Below are positions 32,404-46,023 of a stretch of 64,000 nt of DNA, piece after piece. The DNA comes from Larix kaempferi (Eukaryota; Streptophyta; Pinopsida; Pinales; Pinaceae), in assembly GCA_027924585.1 (NCBI GenBank), contig BSBM01001929.1:930001-994000 (forward strand), written 5' to 3'. Every line of letters starts with the position of its first letter. Within the stretch, counting starts at the first letter, position 1. The notes under the pieces are model-generated. The model did not search any database. It was not told the DNA's origin and saw only the letters and a list, made by a program, of their open reading frames with translations. The position numbers and the translations under genes were made by a program.

Positions 32404-35400
32404 CGATTCTTTTATGCAATTTAACAAGAATTTTTGTGGAGCTTTCATTGGTCAAGAGGTCATGACATATGCCTTGGGATTTGTCTCACGGGCATGGGCG
32501 ACGCTATTACGTAAGCCAATTTTGGTGAAATTGATAGTGCTCGGTTCCGAATTTATGGTTGTAGGGTGTTGTAAATGTCCAAATTTATGGTTTCCTATTG
32601 ATGTTTATGTCGATTTGGTGTTGGTGCGGTGTATTTGGCATGTCATTTCAATTTTTAAGTATAGTCGGGTTGATTTTTTCGATGGCCATAAGCTTTAGTG
32701 TTCCAGTGCGATGGATTTGGCAGGGAATTTCAAATATTGAGTATAGTTGGGTTGAGTTTTTTCAGTGGCCGCCCGCTTGGGTTTCAATGTTGATAATTCC
32801 ATGGTTAAATGTTAAAGGAGCCGGTACAGTCGGCCATTGTCAGGTTACGTCTTTCCAGCAGTCATCGTGTGTGGTTTAAATAGGTGTAGTTCCATGGTTT
32901 TGTGTGAAGGTCTGATTGTCCTTTGGCTGATATTGATGATATATGATGGGTTAAGATACAGGTGATGCATGAGGGTTTTAGTATGGACATCTGAGACGAG
33001 GGTTTTCGCTACGAAGTCTTTTGTTGGCCAGATAGTGGTCGGGAGCTTGCTATCTATTTCATAGTGTGGTTGTCCTACGGCAGGTTTTTGTGATGTTTGT
33101 GCTCGTTCCCTCATAGGGAGATTCTTGTTTCTGTGGTGATATGGTGGTGGTGCCAATGGGTAGTGTGTTATTGATTTCTGCTAGTGTTGGTGGATCGTGT
33201 CATCTTTTTTTGTGGTGGGGTTGGATCGTGTTATTGGTTTCTACCACATGTCATTTTCTACATTGTTGATGTGTCATTTATTATGGGTCTTGTACATACA
33301 CGGTCCTTGTCTTAGTGGGAATTTAACCCTTGCTCCTTTGATGTACCATTGCTTGTAGAATTTACGCATATATTTTTTTTGACTTAGTGGGACTTTCACT
33401 CTTGCGGTGTGGTCTTGCGCCCTTGATGTACCATTTCCTGTGGAATTTGTGCATATTCTATCTTCAACCACTACACCCTTCTTGATACTTGTGCGCACTT
33501 CAAAAACTGAAATATTATTCTGATTAGTGAGACTTGTGTGCTTTTAGGACTTGCATAATTGTTTAACCATTTCTTGTTGCAAGCTACTTGCGCAAACCCG
33601 AACCTTGTTCAATCAACACTTGACTTGCTTGTGCACTCTCAAATATTTTTCCATCCAACACTTTAGATTGTACTTGGTGGACTATGACTGGATAGAGTAG
33701 ATATATGTGCATGTACCACATGTTGTAAGATACATTCCGTATGTACTTCTTGAAACTGGATATGCATGGTGTACCTATGACCATACTGGATGCACTTTTG
33801 GATACACTTTTTCATACTGGCATCCATATACTTCTCCATATTCCTTGCACATATACTTATTCATAATGGCTTTCATATACTTCATGAAACTGACATAGGA
33901 ATTGTTTGACCTAGGATTTTCTGCCATATTTGTTAGGATACTTTATCATTTTAAATCTTTTTTGTTTTGAGATTTTATTTTATTTTTATCCTAAAAAGTT
34001 TTGGTTGGTTTTGATTTCATGTTTCAAATATTGTAGGTATTTACAATATTTAGTTCTTAGCCTAAGCTCCATTAGATGATTAAAATTTCATTCAAAAACA
34101 CTTTATAAAATTTCTATATGATTATTAATATGAGCTGGCAGCACATGAACATTACTCAAGAAGCAGGTATCGAATAAGGGTGCAACCAGCCTTGTGTTCT
34201 ATTGCCCACATTTTGGAAACGATTGCTCAATGGTTTCAACTACACCCAAATGCCATTTGCAAGGAGTTTAGAATATTCACTATCAATTGACAAATGTCAA
34301 CCAAAATTGTCCAAGTGCCAAGGCATTGACAGCATCCACGTAAACGCTAAGGGAGAATGTTCCATAGTGTTTTTGCAGACCTGTCAGGGTTTGATAAAGC
34401 AGAGGATCATCATTTGAAGATTGCAAAGCATAAAACCAGCATTTCATCAGTCAATTTCATATTGAAGCTATCATTCCCAGGTTTTGTGCATTTCAAGAAT
34501 ACGAGGCAGCGTTGGCCACTTTTGTCTCCATCCCTATCTTCTAAGGATTTTCATATCTTTTGACCATCGAATGCTATGAAGGAGTTAAGGCACAGTTCAA
34601 AAACAGTTAGAAGAGTTATACAACTGGAGATAAGGAGCAGTTTGATAAAAATAACATGTAGTGGATACTTCTCCAGATTTCAGCGAAATCCTATCACCAG
34701 TTAACTATTTATTAACTATAGATTAGATCTTCAGGGAGATAGTGCACACTTGGCAATTAGATTCCTAATTTTTAGACAGACATTTATAAAGCCAGAATCC
34801 TTGCATTCGAAACCAGATGGCAGTTTATGACAAGTGGCCAATTTTTAAAGATTAGTATTCCAAAGGAGATTTGCCCCAACAGCTTCAGCATTGGAGACTT
34901 TTTCCTTGTTGCAGATAAAGATCCAAGTCAAAGGAGCATCTCAAATTATTGTATGGTGTTCTGATGTCATATTTTCCAGATTTTGTGGCAGAAACTTCTC
35001 ATAATTTCTAATTTGTAATGTAGTTAGTTGAAGACTCGCTCTTGGAGCAAATTGTATATATTCTTGTTTGAAGACTAGAGTAGAGGGGTATTTTGGGAAG
35101 AAAAAAGGAGACACACATGGGAGTCGATATGTTGGAAGCTTGTGCAACTTTACAACCATTATATGTGTAAGAACTTCTTTGTTTTGAATGAATGACTTAA
35201 TATCTATATGGAGCTAGGTTTTGAACTTATATTGTGTAATATTCTTTGGTTCTGTTTGAACCATGTTTGCATGGATATTTATGTAGATGTTTTCTATATA
35301 GATGTTATGTCTGCAAGTGACTGTTAATGCTTACTTGATATGTGAAATGTTATTTCAGATGCTTGTATCTTTACATATGTTACAAATTATGAATTGTTTG

Positions 35401-35650
35401 TTTATTCTTTGTGTATATGTGTTTTGAAGCCTATCTCCTTAGTTGCAATGTTTTAATCTCATCCATTCTGCAAATTCTTGTCGATATACATTTAATTTCT
35501 GATGTTATCAGTTTGTTGTGACCCTGTATCTTGCCTTTACCTTATCAGATTTTTCATTGTTATCCAAAAACCATAAAAAACAGTCTTTTATTTGTTGAGG
35601 TGCCTGAACACTGTTGTCCCGTACTCTATATAGCAGACTTTAGGGAAAAC
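32404..35650. other. Unassigned sequence, probably old repeats
   Basis: No coding domain recognised in 3.2 kb. 33260-33900 is rich in ACTTG and CATA phrases suggesting degenerate repeats. 34980-35230 (AATTGTATATATTC ... TTTGTTTTGAATGAATGAC) resembles the end of an LTR, but no partner is in the window. Confidence 0.35.
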
Positions 35651-36239
35651 AGGGAATATTGATTCCTCTTTGACATCAGTTGACATTAATGAAAACCAAA
35701 GTTCAGCAATCTCCCCCTTTGGAATTGATGTCAACACCCTATGAAGCTATGCATAATCATCTCCTGGAGATTGTATGCTTCATATGTGCTTGTCAGTACT
35801 CCCCCTCTCTGTATGCTCCCGATGTGTTCTTTTCCAATTTGAACCTTTGACATCTGCGCATTTTTTTGTTAATGCTTCTACTTCTTTCTGTTACTTCTAT
35901 GTAGACCGCATGCTTTATAATCATATAGTGCCTCCAATTGGGGTAATTTTAGTGTCTTTGCAGGATTTTTTAAATTTGTAATTATCAGTTATTTGTTAGT
36001 TTATGAACCTAATAAAAAAAGAGAGTTGACAACTAGTGTCGCTCTAGTTAGATTTAAGTTATTGGTCAGTTTAAGAGTCATGCGAGAACTTTCTAAAATT
36101 AGTAATTTTCAGAAATCTCATATAGTAGTTATAAGAGGTTGAACTTTCATTGTAATAGTTAGGATGGAGAAGGAATACAAGATTTTTATTTTTCCACTCT
36201 CATGTGTTTTCATGGTTTTAATATCTCGTGAATGAATCC
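35651..36239 (-). other. Possible 3' end of a decayed copia element
   Basis: On the minus strand GACATCAATTCCAAAGGGGGAGATTG (complement of about 35706-35732) looks like the end of a SIRE/Tork-type copia element: pol end, then an AAAGGGGGAG polypurine tract, then an LTR starting TTG. No reverse transcriptase or LTR pair was found nearby, so this rests on one motif. Confidence 0.3.
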
Positions 36240-37358
36240 AATTTGATTGGCTACATCAGTTCATTTTGATAAAATTGGTCCTCGAAGCTATTCCGTCTTA
36301 CTGGCATCTCCTGGCGCAAATTTTGAAGGCTTCCTTGGATAAAATTTGTAAGTTGTGTTACAATTTTTTATGGAAAAATAGTAGGGAGTATTAGGGGTTC
36401 CATTTGGTTAGTTCGAAAGGCATGGAAAGATATTCTTCATTTTAGTAAAGTCCTAGCTGTAAAATCTCTCTAGAATTTCTTAACCAAATAACAGTTTTTG
36501 GAAAGATATTCTTTGTGCAAAATATATCACTCCTGGATTTTTGGTGGATTGGGTTCATTAAAGGGTCAACACCACTCACCTGGTCTCCAATCAATGAAAT
36601 TCCATTTCATATGCTTTCCGTGTGTTATCCCCTTATTTGTCTTCAAAGGTGGGAAATGGAAAGTCGGTTCAGGTGGATGATGATGCATTGATGGGGAGTC
36701 AAGTCAAATATTTTATTTTGGAGGACTTGATCAAACACTTTCAGTCTATTGGTAAGATTTTCTAGGACAAATTCTCTAAAACTACAGAAACCTCCATATG
36801 GAATCAAGGTTCGTTATCGGTGGAAGATCTCAGGTTAGTTAAAGCTTGGCATGTGGGTTGGGAAAATTATGTATGGATGTTACATCAGGCACATATCTGG
36901 ATCTCAGATGAGCTTTATTCTTTGAAATGGATCTTCAATTCCTCTAGTGTCAATTATACAACAAAATTGGGATATGATTCTTTCTTTAATAGTGTCCCAA
37001 AGGAGAAAAAATGGTGGTGGAAGTATCTCTGGAAAATCGTGTCCCGACCCAAAAGCATATTACACTTATGGTTATTACTAGCCTGGATCAGGTATTAACC
37101 TGGGACATATTGCATAATTTTAATTTCAGTGTTATGGGAATTTGCTCATTATGCAGGGAGGCAAATGAATCTAATGCCCATGTTTTTCTTTTTTGTTTGT
37201 TCGCCAATCGGTTTGGAAAGAAATTGAAGGGTTTTTTAAACTTAGAAATATTTGGTCTTATACTTCAATAGAATTTTTCTTCAAACAGTTATGTACAAAC
37301 CCAAATATAAAAATCCTTATATCTCTCCCCTTTCTGGTGTCATGGGGGCATATGCCTT
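36240..37358 (+). pseudogene. LINE relic: end of reverse transcriptase and zf-RVT
   Basis: Pieces in plus-strand frames read LEAIPSYWHLLAQILKASLD and CYNFLWKNSREY (thumb of L1-type reverse transcriptase), then NYTTKLGYDSFFNSVPKEKK, WWWKYLWKIVSRPKSILHLW and CSLCREANESNAHVFLFC (zf-RVT). Several stops, frameshifts and a deletion are present. It continues after the solo LTR, at 38874. Confidence 0.8.
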
Positions 37359-38873
37359 TGTTAAAATTTCAACAAAACACTAATAGGAAGTTAGTAGACT
37401 CAGCTAGACATTATTTCAAATACTTAGCTAACTTTGGTTTCAACCTCCAGCTTAACTTCAACAGTCATGAATTAAACTTAAACACTTGCTACTATAATTA
37501 ATAAGCAAAAATACAATATCTAAGTAAACTGAAAATATATCAGTGGAGAAGAACAGTGAACAGTAGTGACTTTCAACACATTTTACACAGGAAATTTAGG
37601 TCAAATGACCCTGGAAAAACCCCAAATGGGAAAACTAGTTAAGAGAGAAATATTATATTATGAGCTAAGAGAAATAATATACAGAAGGTGAAGCAATGCT
37701 TTGCATAACTAAAATCACTAAATTTAACTAAGAAAAATGTGTCAGAAGATCACCTCCAAAGCAACTCAACCTTGAACAACATTCCAATACCATGTACAGC
37801 CTGTACAACCTAGTACAGTCAACACAATATCAATATCTGCCTTGAAATATGCACCCATCAAGCAGCAAGTACAATACGGAAACTAACCCACATATGTTAT
37901 TTATCAATAGACAGGAATTACATATACACCTATACTTATAGGTTGCATCCTCACACAACAGACGTATCATAACAACACAAAAAAACAAACCAGTAACCCT
38001 ATATATTTTAGCCTCCCTTCGGGAGGGGTTACTTTTTCTCTTATAAGTTAGTGATATTGACTTTATAGTATTCAAGCGATTCTTCCTATTACTTATAGGG
38101 ATTACTTTATCGAATTAATAAGGGATCTTTATATTATATAACTCAAACCAATTAGATAGATAGCTTAGAGATAAATTATATTTATTCATAGACTTACTGC
38201 AATAGCAAAACCTTGAAATATAAGCTGAGATATTCCTCGATTTCTTTGCCCTTTTTTGTTGTACATCCTCTTAGAAGTATTTTGTATGACCATCATTTAA
38301 TGCTACTCACTCTCTTGAAGTGTGTGCACTCTTTCCTTCTTGGAAAAGCACCCTCTTTACTACTATACAGAAAACATTAACTCAGTTGTATTTGTCCTTG
38401 AAGTTTGTGCCTCCCTCCTCCTTGGAATGTATGTCATCCTTCTTGGAAAATGTTCCCTCCTCTTGCTACCCATTCAACACTTTTCCTCAGCTCAAGATCT
38501 CTCTCTTTCTCTCTTGAAACTTGTGCCTTGTCTCCCTCAAGCATGTCCTTTTATCAACTCATTAATGACAAAATCCCTAACCCTTCATCATCAATGGTCA
38601 AGATTGAATCTTGGCCCACCATGATCAATGGATGTGATTTAATCTCAAGATTATATGAGTTAAGTCACTTTAAGTCATGTAACTATATAAAATCACTTTT
38701 CGCTCGAAAAGGTCACTTTTTGTCATTAAATAATAAAAATTACATCAACTTGACTTTATAAAGTCACTTTATAAAAACATTTTATAAAGTCACTTAAGTG
38801 AGACAACTTGTTCGGGCCCTTGCACCTAGGAACAATGAGTGTAGAATTACCTCTGGACTACAATAAACTAACA
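37359..38873 (-). repeat. Solo LTR (1515 bp) of the copia family at 49.9 kb
   Basis: It starts TGTTAGTTTATTG at 38873 on the minus strand and ends ATTTTAACA at 37359. Much of it is the reverse complement of the LTRs at 49922-50818 and 52510-53722, including CCGAACAAGTTGTCTCACTT, the TTTATAAAATG repeats and GGTCATTTGACC. There is no internal domain and no second LTR, so it is a solo LTR. It interrupts a LINE relic. The immediate 5-bp flanks (GCCTT, AGATT) do not match. Confidence 0.75.
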
Positions 38874-39690
38874 AGATTATGAGGAAGAAAGTAGTATTCA
38901 ACGGAACTACTTTTCCCACTTTCCGAGTCTCTTTTCAAGTTATGTCCCTATTTCATTAATATTGTACTCAGCCCAAGTTCGGAACAGCCAGAACATTTGA
39001 ACCACTGGTTATTCATGAGGACTAGCCCTAGTCTTTCTTTGATGGGGCAAGTAAGGAGGAAAATAGTGTAAATGGTTTTGGTTTCGTGATTCATTTCTCA
39101 GAGGATCATTTTCTAACTGGGAAATGTGCATTACGGGAAGGTACCAACAATTACATTGAACTTAAAGGCTTATCTTTTCTGCTTCAACATGCATATTTGT
39201 GAGGCATCACAAAGATTCAAGTTTTTGGTGATTCTCGATTGATTATCAATTGGATGCATGGATTAGTTGAGATCATAAATATAGGATTATCCTATTTGGA
39301 TGATCAATTGAAGCATACCAGTTGTACTTTTCTCTCTGTTAAGTATAATCACATCTACAGGGAATTGAACTCTGTTGCTAACGAGTTATCCAAACAGAGT
39401 TTATCTATGAATCCTAGTTTTATCTATCTAGAAGAATTCAAAGGAGGTTCCTCAGTCTCCTCTCAGTTAATCCCTTTCTTATCTAACTCTTGATCTAGGA
39501 TAAGTTACATGTGTCTTTCAGTAGTATATTTATCTTGTGTTGACCATATTTTTTGGTCTTTTTGTTTTGTATCTATCTGATCTACGGTTTTGTTGCTCGT
39601 TTTTGGTTGGTCATTGCCCTCCAACACTAAAAAATATATTTCCCAATTATATTAATGAGAAATACAATTTTTTTCAAGAAAAAAAATAAT
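38874..39690 (+). pseudogene. LINE relic: RNase H domain and 3' end
   Basis: It continues the LINE cut at 37358: VVFNGTTFPTFRVSFQV, then RNase H with FFDGASKEENS (Asp), NYIELKGLSFLL (Glu), VFGDSRLIINWM (Asp) and IYRELNSVANELSKQSL. A stop after LLQHAYL and frame changes disable it. The sequence ends with an A-rich tail at about 39675-39690, the expected LINE 3' end. Confidence 0.85.
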
Positions 39691-39854
39691 CTCATAATTT
39701 TAAAACTCATAAAAGATCCTCTAATTTTGTGTTATAAACTACAAAATTTATTTGAATTTCTTATATATATATATATACAAAATCACATTTGAAAACTAAT
39801 AAAAAATTATATCCTAAATACAATCACATTTTGAAAAGTAATAAAAAATTATAT

Positions 39855-39866
39855 CCTAAACTACTT
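39855..39866 (+). repeat. Target-site duplication of the LINE, left copy
   Basis: CCTAAACTACTT, identical to 46012-46023. It is followed on the plus strand by ten T, the complement of the LINE's A tail. Confidence 0.88.
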
Positions 39867-40056
39867 TTTTTTTTCAGAGGAAAAAAAACGTACTATTGCT
39901 ATTCTTCAGAATCAAATAGTACAAAGATATATCAAGTCTCATATTCTCAAGACTTTCCATCATAATTGAAGCACACAGGCTCGTACAAAATAACAAAAAA
40001 AAACAGAATAGTTCTTGTGATTTAGCTATCAACCATCAGGATAAGACAATACATTC

Positions 40057-43000
40057 TCAGTAATCCCCAAAAAAGTAAAGAGTCCCATTATCCAGAACAT
40101 TTTTCTCAAACCATTCTTCCCAAATAAGATATCCTTCGATTCCATCAAAGGCTTGCTTAGATAACTTATCATCCAAATCATTATGTTCTCTATAAATATG
40201 TTCAAATGTGATCTTCTCACATTTGTCAATCTCAGTCCTAGTGCGCCAGCACCAATGTCGAAGAGCCAGCACATTCAAATTGTATTCCCTGGATGCCCAC
40301 TTAATTGTAACCCGAGAGTCACCAAAAACCTTCAAGTCCACAAGTCCAAATCTATTTGCAGTCTTCAATACACACCACAAAGCCAGCAATTCTGCCTTCA
40401 TGTTTGTCATTGATCCACAATTAAGGTGAAGTGTAAAATAGTGGTCTTTGTTTAAAAAAATCACACTGCCTACAGCACACAAACCATGCTGAGCTACCCC
40501 ATCAAAAAAAAGTACCGGTTGATTAATAGTGAAGGAGAACAAATTGATCCGATTAGTACCAGGCTTCATCTTCTCACTATTATAAATCCGTGCCATCTTC
40601 AGAACAGTAATCCCACAAGTTGTAACCTCAAGCACTCTACCTTGGAAAGTAGCACAATTCCTGCATACCATATTACCCATGACACAAAGATTGGTAATAG
40701 AAAATGTGAGTTTGCAATCCTGTACCAATTAAGAAGACATAAACCAAATTCACCAACATCCCAGATGTCATTTATATGTAAATCTGCACAAACAATATCC
40801 CAGATATCTTTCCCAAATCGACAATCAACAAAAGGATGACTGACTAATTCCAAATTTTGTTTGCAGAGGATGCACCAGTTGGGGCCACACCAACCATGTC
40901 TTAACAGATTATCCCAAGTCTTTAGTGTTCCCTGTAGCGCTTGCCAAAGGAAACATTTAATTTTCAATGGTAATTCCCATTTCCAAATTTTTTTATACCA
41001 CCAATTCTGCGGGTATATATATATTTGTTTTGCAGAATTCTTATATAAGTTGCTTTAGCAGTCACCATACCAGATTTCTCATCACCTGCCCAGACAATTT
41101 TATCATATTCAACATTTGGTTGAACACCCGCAGCACATAAGTTACGAACATAACTGTCCCATTCCAAATCATCATTGCCATGGAGCCCCAGATCTTTAGA
41201 GCTGAGCCATTATTTGCCATCACCACTGAACCGGACTCCATTACTTACCCTGTTCAAAGTGGATAAACCGTAGAATTTTAAATAACTCAACAGTCGCTCA
41301 GAAAATTTATGAGAGTCCTCCATACCCAAGATTGGGTCCTTCCCAATATAAATTTGTTCTCCCGTTCCCACCTGCCATTTGATTTCATCAGCAATCCATC
41401 CAAATACCTTTCGCATACCTCTCCACATAGGAGAAATGCATCCATTCAAGTTCTTTGGTTTCCATAACCAAGAATATACCTCATCCTTAATATATTTATT
41501 TTGAATAACTCGTGACCAGAGTGTGCATCTGAATATCCCCCGCCACAAGCTCTTTAGTCTCAGGGCTGTATTAAAAACTTTGAGATCTTTGATACCCCAA
41601 CCGCCAAACTTTTCAGGCCTATAGAGAGCCTCCCAGCGTGTCGTTGTCAACTTTGCACGTTCAGCACTACCAGTCCACAAGAAATTGAAAAACAACTTTC
41701 TAACAACATTCAAAATTATCACCGGAACTTGCAGAAGAGACATCCAATAAACAGGTATACCTGTTAATACTGCTTTTACAAGTATAAGTTTCCCCCCTAT
41801 TGAGAGAAACCTGTAAGTCCAATGGGAAACACGGGCCTCCACCTTCCGAATAAGCCACTTCCAGTTATTTAATAGATAATTATTCGGCCTTAAAAAGAAA
41901 CCCAGATACTTAACTCCATCTTCTAAATCACAACATCTATAAGGCAAAATTCTCCCAATTTCTATCCTTCTAGATGGGCACACATTATATTGGAAAAAGT
42001 TTGATTTAGTAGTACTAACCTTCATGCCTATAACATTACATAATGCTTTGATAATATTTCTGAAAACCATCCATTCCTCAACAGATGCAATACCTGCCAA
42101 TAACACATCATCGAAAAAAATCAAATGTATGAGGACACATCCACGACCCACATCAATACCTTTGATAAAATCCTCCTCTTTTGCAATATTCAAGAGTCTG
42201 CTAAAAGCATCAATCACTAAAATGAACAATAGAGGTGATAATGGGCACCCCTGACGTAGCCCCTTGGAACATTGAAAAAAATCAGAAGGTGTCCCATTTA
42301 TCAACACAGCTATACTCGTCGTGGATACACAACCCATTATCCAATTTATAACCAGAGGAGGAATCCCAATCTGTATCATCACAAGTCTTAAAAATACCCA
42401 GTTTACCCGATCATATGCCTTCTCCAGATCCATTTTTAATAGAAATGCTTCTTGCTTCCTAGTCTTTATAGAGTGCAAGAGTTCTTGAGAAGCACCGATA
42501 GCATCATGTATCTGACGGTTGTGTAAAAAACAAAATTGTTCAGCAGTAATATGCTCAGATAAAGAAGCCTTGATCCTCTACGCAATGATCTTCGTAATTA
42601 GCTTGTATGCTAGATTACAAAGTGCAATTGGTCAGAAATCCCCAAATGATGACGGGTTATCACATTTGGGTATCAAAGTTACAAAGGTAGAATTCAGGGC
42701 TCTAGATGAAAAACCAAACATTCTAGTGTGTTCAACCATATTAAGTAAATCCTTACCCAACAAGTCAAAGAAATGGATATAAACTTCCACCGGCCAGCCA
42801 TCGGGTCCCGAGATTTTTTCCTTTTTGAAAATGATCAAAGTATGTTCAATTTCATCCAATGTAACCACTTTCCCCAACTCAGCTGCCTCATGATCATCAA
42901 AAAATATGGGAAAGAGTCTAGCAACTCTGATCTGGTCCAAAAGCACTCCTTTTCCTTCATCCTTATAGATTTTGCTGAAAAAATTAACAGCTTCAGACTT

Positions 43001-44145
43001 TAATGAGTCCTCACCAGAGATAATATTGCCCAATTCATCCTTCTGTTCCCAAATAGTATTCATGTTTCGCGGGGAAGATGCATAGGAATGAAAAAAATTT
43101 GAGTTTTTATCTCCTCTTGGAGAAAAATCTCCTCCTTATTTTTCTCAAATTTTTTAGCAGCTTCAAAACCTTCCATATCTAGACCACCCCATACATTTTC
43201 TGCATGATACCTCTGAATATCCATTTCTAATTGAACCAATTCTTCCTTATCTGCCACTTTTTTCTCCATTATCCATTTACTCACAGCATATTTAAGCCTT
43301 TTCATTGTTTTACAAAAGAAATCCACAGGGTCAAATCCTTCAACAATCTCAGAAGTCCAAAAGTTTTTTACCATTGAGCAGAACTCCTCTTGATCAAGCC
43401 AAGAACTGTCAAATTTGAAAGGTCGTTTTAGCTTTGCACCAAGGTCCTCGAATTGAAAAATAACTAGCCAATGGTCTGAAAATTTTGTTTCATGAATCCA
43501 GGTACGATACTTCTGAAACTGACAAAGCAAAGTTTCCTTAACCAGGAAACGGTCAAGCCTCTTATCGATACCTTCACTACCACCTCTTCCATTTTTCCAG
43601 GAAGGACACAACTTAACAGGGACCACATCAATTAGAGCAATATTTTCAAGGAAAGAAGTGAAATAGTCTGCCATAGGATCCGATTTGGCCTTCTGGCCCC
43701 AAATTTCTGAAGATGACTTAGTAATATTTAAGTCACCTGCAAAAATGAGATTATTGACATTAAGAATTCCTGAACCGTCCAGCGAATCCCAAAATCTCTG
43801 CCTGTCATTATAACGAGCGTAATAATTAAAAACAGTCAAATCTAAATTTAATCCCATACAAAATCCCTTCATCAGAATGCCCCAAGGTGTTTTGTAGACT
43901 TTGAAAGAAAAATGATTAGGATTTCACGCAATAGCTAAACTTCTAGAAATGCCATTCGAGCAAACAGCCGACACCTCCCAAAATGGAAAAACCCCACCAA
44001 TCTTTGAAACCACATCTGAACTCGAACACATAGTCTCTTGAAATAATACAATACCCGAGCTAGTAGCTTGGAAAAGGTTGGTTAAGGCCCTAACCCGAGA
44101 AGCCTTACCCAACCCACGAATGTTCAGAGAGAGTAAAGACATCAC
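40057..44145 (-). pseudogene. LINE ORF2: endonuclease, reverse transcriptase, RNase H
   Basis: Its ATG overlaps the ORF1 stop (TGATG, 44141-44145). Endonuclease: LSLNIRGLGKASRVRAL, VLFQETM, FAGDLNITKSSSEIWG and FSDHWLVIFQF, keeping the Asn, Glu, Asp and His motifs. Reverse transcriptase: KISGPDGWPVE, PIALCNLAYKLITKII, KMDLEKAYDRVNWVFL, GLRQGCPLSPLLFIL and LIFFDDVLLAG. zf-RVT: CFLWQALQGTLKTWD and CILCKQNLELVSHPFVDC. RNase H: LFFDGVAQHG, MKAELLALW, VFGDSRVTI, REHNDLDDKLSKQ. Stops lie near 43924, 42632, 42590 and 41210, and frameshifts near 43090 and within 40600-40970. The catalytic Asp pair is FFDD where FADD is usual. Confidence 0.92.
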
Positions 44146-45625
44146 GAACCATTACAACAGGGTTTCTCCGCTCTAAGACCCGAAACAGAGCTCTCCTTTA
44201 CAGCCCCCTTCTTCCCCTTTCTTTTTTTTCGTATAGTCACATTCTGAAACTTAATAGAACTAAGAGGCAAAGCATCCGAGTTCAAAGGGGGATTCTTTGA
44301 AAACACAGGTAATGGTGAGAAGTCCTTTGAAACCCTACCCTCAGATTCACTAGAAGGCATTATGTCCTTGACTTCCCCGACCAAATCACAAGTATCCAAC
44401 CCCAATTCCTGGTGATAGTCCAAAGTAGAGATACGGCCAGGGTTAGGAACCCTAAAGGAGTCAAAACCTACCTCAGCAGAGGTAGAGACAACAGGAAGCA
44501 AGTTCGACTCCAGGTCAACAAAGAATGTTGATTCTGACCCTAACCCAGCAACAACAAGTTCTCTATCCAAATTCCGAGCCACCGAAGAAAGTTCCCCAGC
44601 CCTCTCATTCCCCTCCCCCCCAGCAAGCGTAAAATTGTTGTTATGTCTCAAAACAACTTCACCTAATGAAATACACCTATCTAATCCCTTTCCCAATTCG
44701 CAATAATAGCTAAATATTCATTTGAAACAATAGTATAGGTAGATTCTGGGATGGATTTTGACTTACCAATTCCTATGATAGCTGGTGCCGAAACTTCTTG
44801 AATAGGAGACGAGGAAGTTTTCACAGTAACAGGTGAATCCCTATCTCTTCGACCCATTACTATTGTACAATGAGCCTGTACATGCCCAACTGTATGGCAA
44901 TGGAAGCATCTGAATGGAATGCAAAAATAATCCAGACGTTGATACCATGTTCGATTCCCCTAAACAGTTTCAACATCTGCCGGAAGCCTCAGACTCAAGT
45001 CGAATTCTACCATCACTTTCGCATATCTCCAGTCCATGTCGAACAGGGTTTTCTTATCTATCCTAATAAACCTCCCCACTGTATTGGCAAGTCCCATAAT
45101 AATGTCTTCCGTCCAAAGTTCGATGAGCAGACCCAGTATCAACATCCACAAATGCCTAATACCCTGTCTTTCACGAATTGGGTCAAAGGCAATGTGCCAT
45201 CTCTTGAGCAACAAAGAACCTTCTTTAAACAGCCAAGTACCAGCCAAAATATGCTCCAAGAACTCCTGGTTCAAGAAGGTAAATAAAATCCAGTCGTTCA
45301 TTAAAAGATTGATGCGGGGAGCTATACCAGTTATAGGAACCCAAAATTTCTTCACCCATTCGACAATCTCTTCCTTCGACCCCGAGGTAAATTCTAAGCA
45401 CCCAACCAGAGCCCTTTCAGCTAACATTTCAACCCTTTCCAAATTCGAATCAGACGCAATGACGAACCTATCCACCCGCTCTCTGGCCTTTAACGTTTTT
45501 ACCTTGCGATGATGTTTTGCCCTAACTCCAGACATATTAGGGTTTGGTGGCAAAGCTCCATCTACAGACACCCGAGTCATGTTCACTGCGCGTCCAAAAC
45601 CCCCTGGAAAAGTGGGGAAAGGCAT
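44142..45625 (-). pseudogene. LINE ORF1: RNA-binding protein with CCHC knuckle
   Basis: A likely start is MPFPTFPGGFGRAVNM at 45625. The N-terminal half has a DUF4283-like region (FVIASDSNLERVEMLAERAL, WILFTFLNQEFLEHILAGTW, LFKEGSLLLKRW). A stop at 44960-44962 follows, then TWYQRLDYFCIPFRCFHCHT, VGHVQAHC, a single CCHC knuckle (about 44865-44918). A frame change leads to the acidic, Ser-rich C-terminal part ending with a basic RKKRKGKKG at 44142. This protein would coat the LINE RNA. ORF1 ends in the overlapping stop-start TGATG with ORF2. Confidence 0.8.
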
Positions 45626-46011
45626 ATCGCCCAAGACAAAGAGAAAAGTTAGGGTTCTGCAAACCAGAATGGCCGGTAGCCAAACCCACAATTGTCTCAG
45701 CGCAAAAGTGGTACCGCCCACCACAACAGGACCCACACAAATGTAACTTCAAAATAAACCAAACAGTACCAAACCCACCAAGAAAACCAAACAAAAACCC
45801 CAACCAGAATAGGGATTTGTGATCACCCGCAATAAAACTATTCCCACTTTTTTTACTTGGCTGGTACTGGGCCAGTTCAAAACGAACCGGCTTGACTCCA
45901 AGCTACAAAGGTGATCAACAACCCCCCCCCCCCCGACGCCATTACAAACCATAACCAGCAATCGAGCTAGAGCTCCTGCAGAAAACTCCATCCTCTGCTC
46001 AAGAACTCTCC

Positions 46012-46023
46012 CCTAAACTACTT
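46012..46023 (+). repeat. Target-site duplication of the LINE, right copy
   Basis: CCTAAACTACTT directly after the LINE 5' end, identical to 39855-39866. Confidence 0.88.

Larger units (their letters stand above)
39867..46011 (-). mobile_element. Full-length L1-type LINE, inactive
   Basis: About 6.1 kb, with an A tail (T run at 39865-39874 on the plus strand), a 12-bp target-site duplication CCTAAACTACTT on both sides, and ORF1 and ORF2 in the usual order. ORF2 has AP-like endonuclease, reverse transcriptase, zf-RVT and RNase H, the plant L1 architecture. It inserted into an AT-rich tandem repeat, whose AATAAAAAATTATATCCTAAA units continue on both sides. Stops and homopolymer frameshifts are spread through both ORFs. 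Confidence 0.92.
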
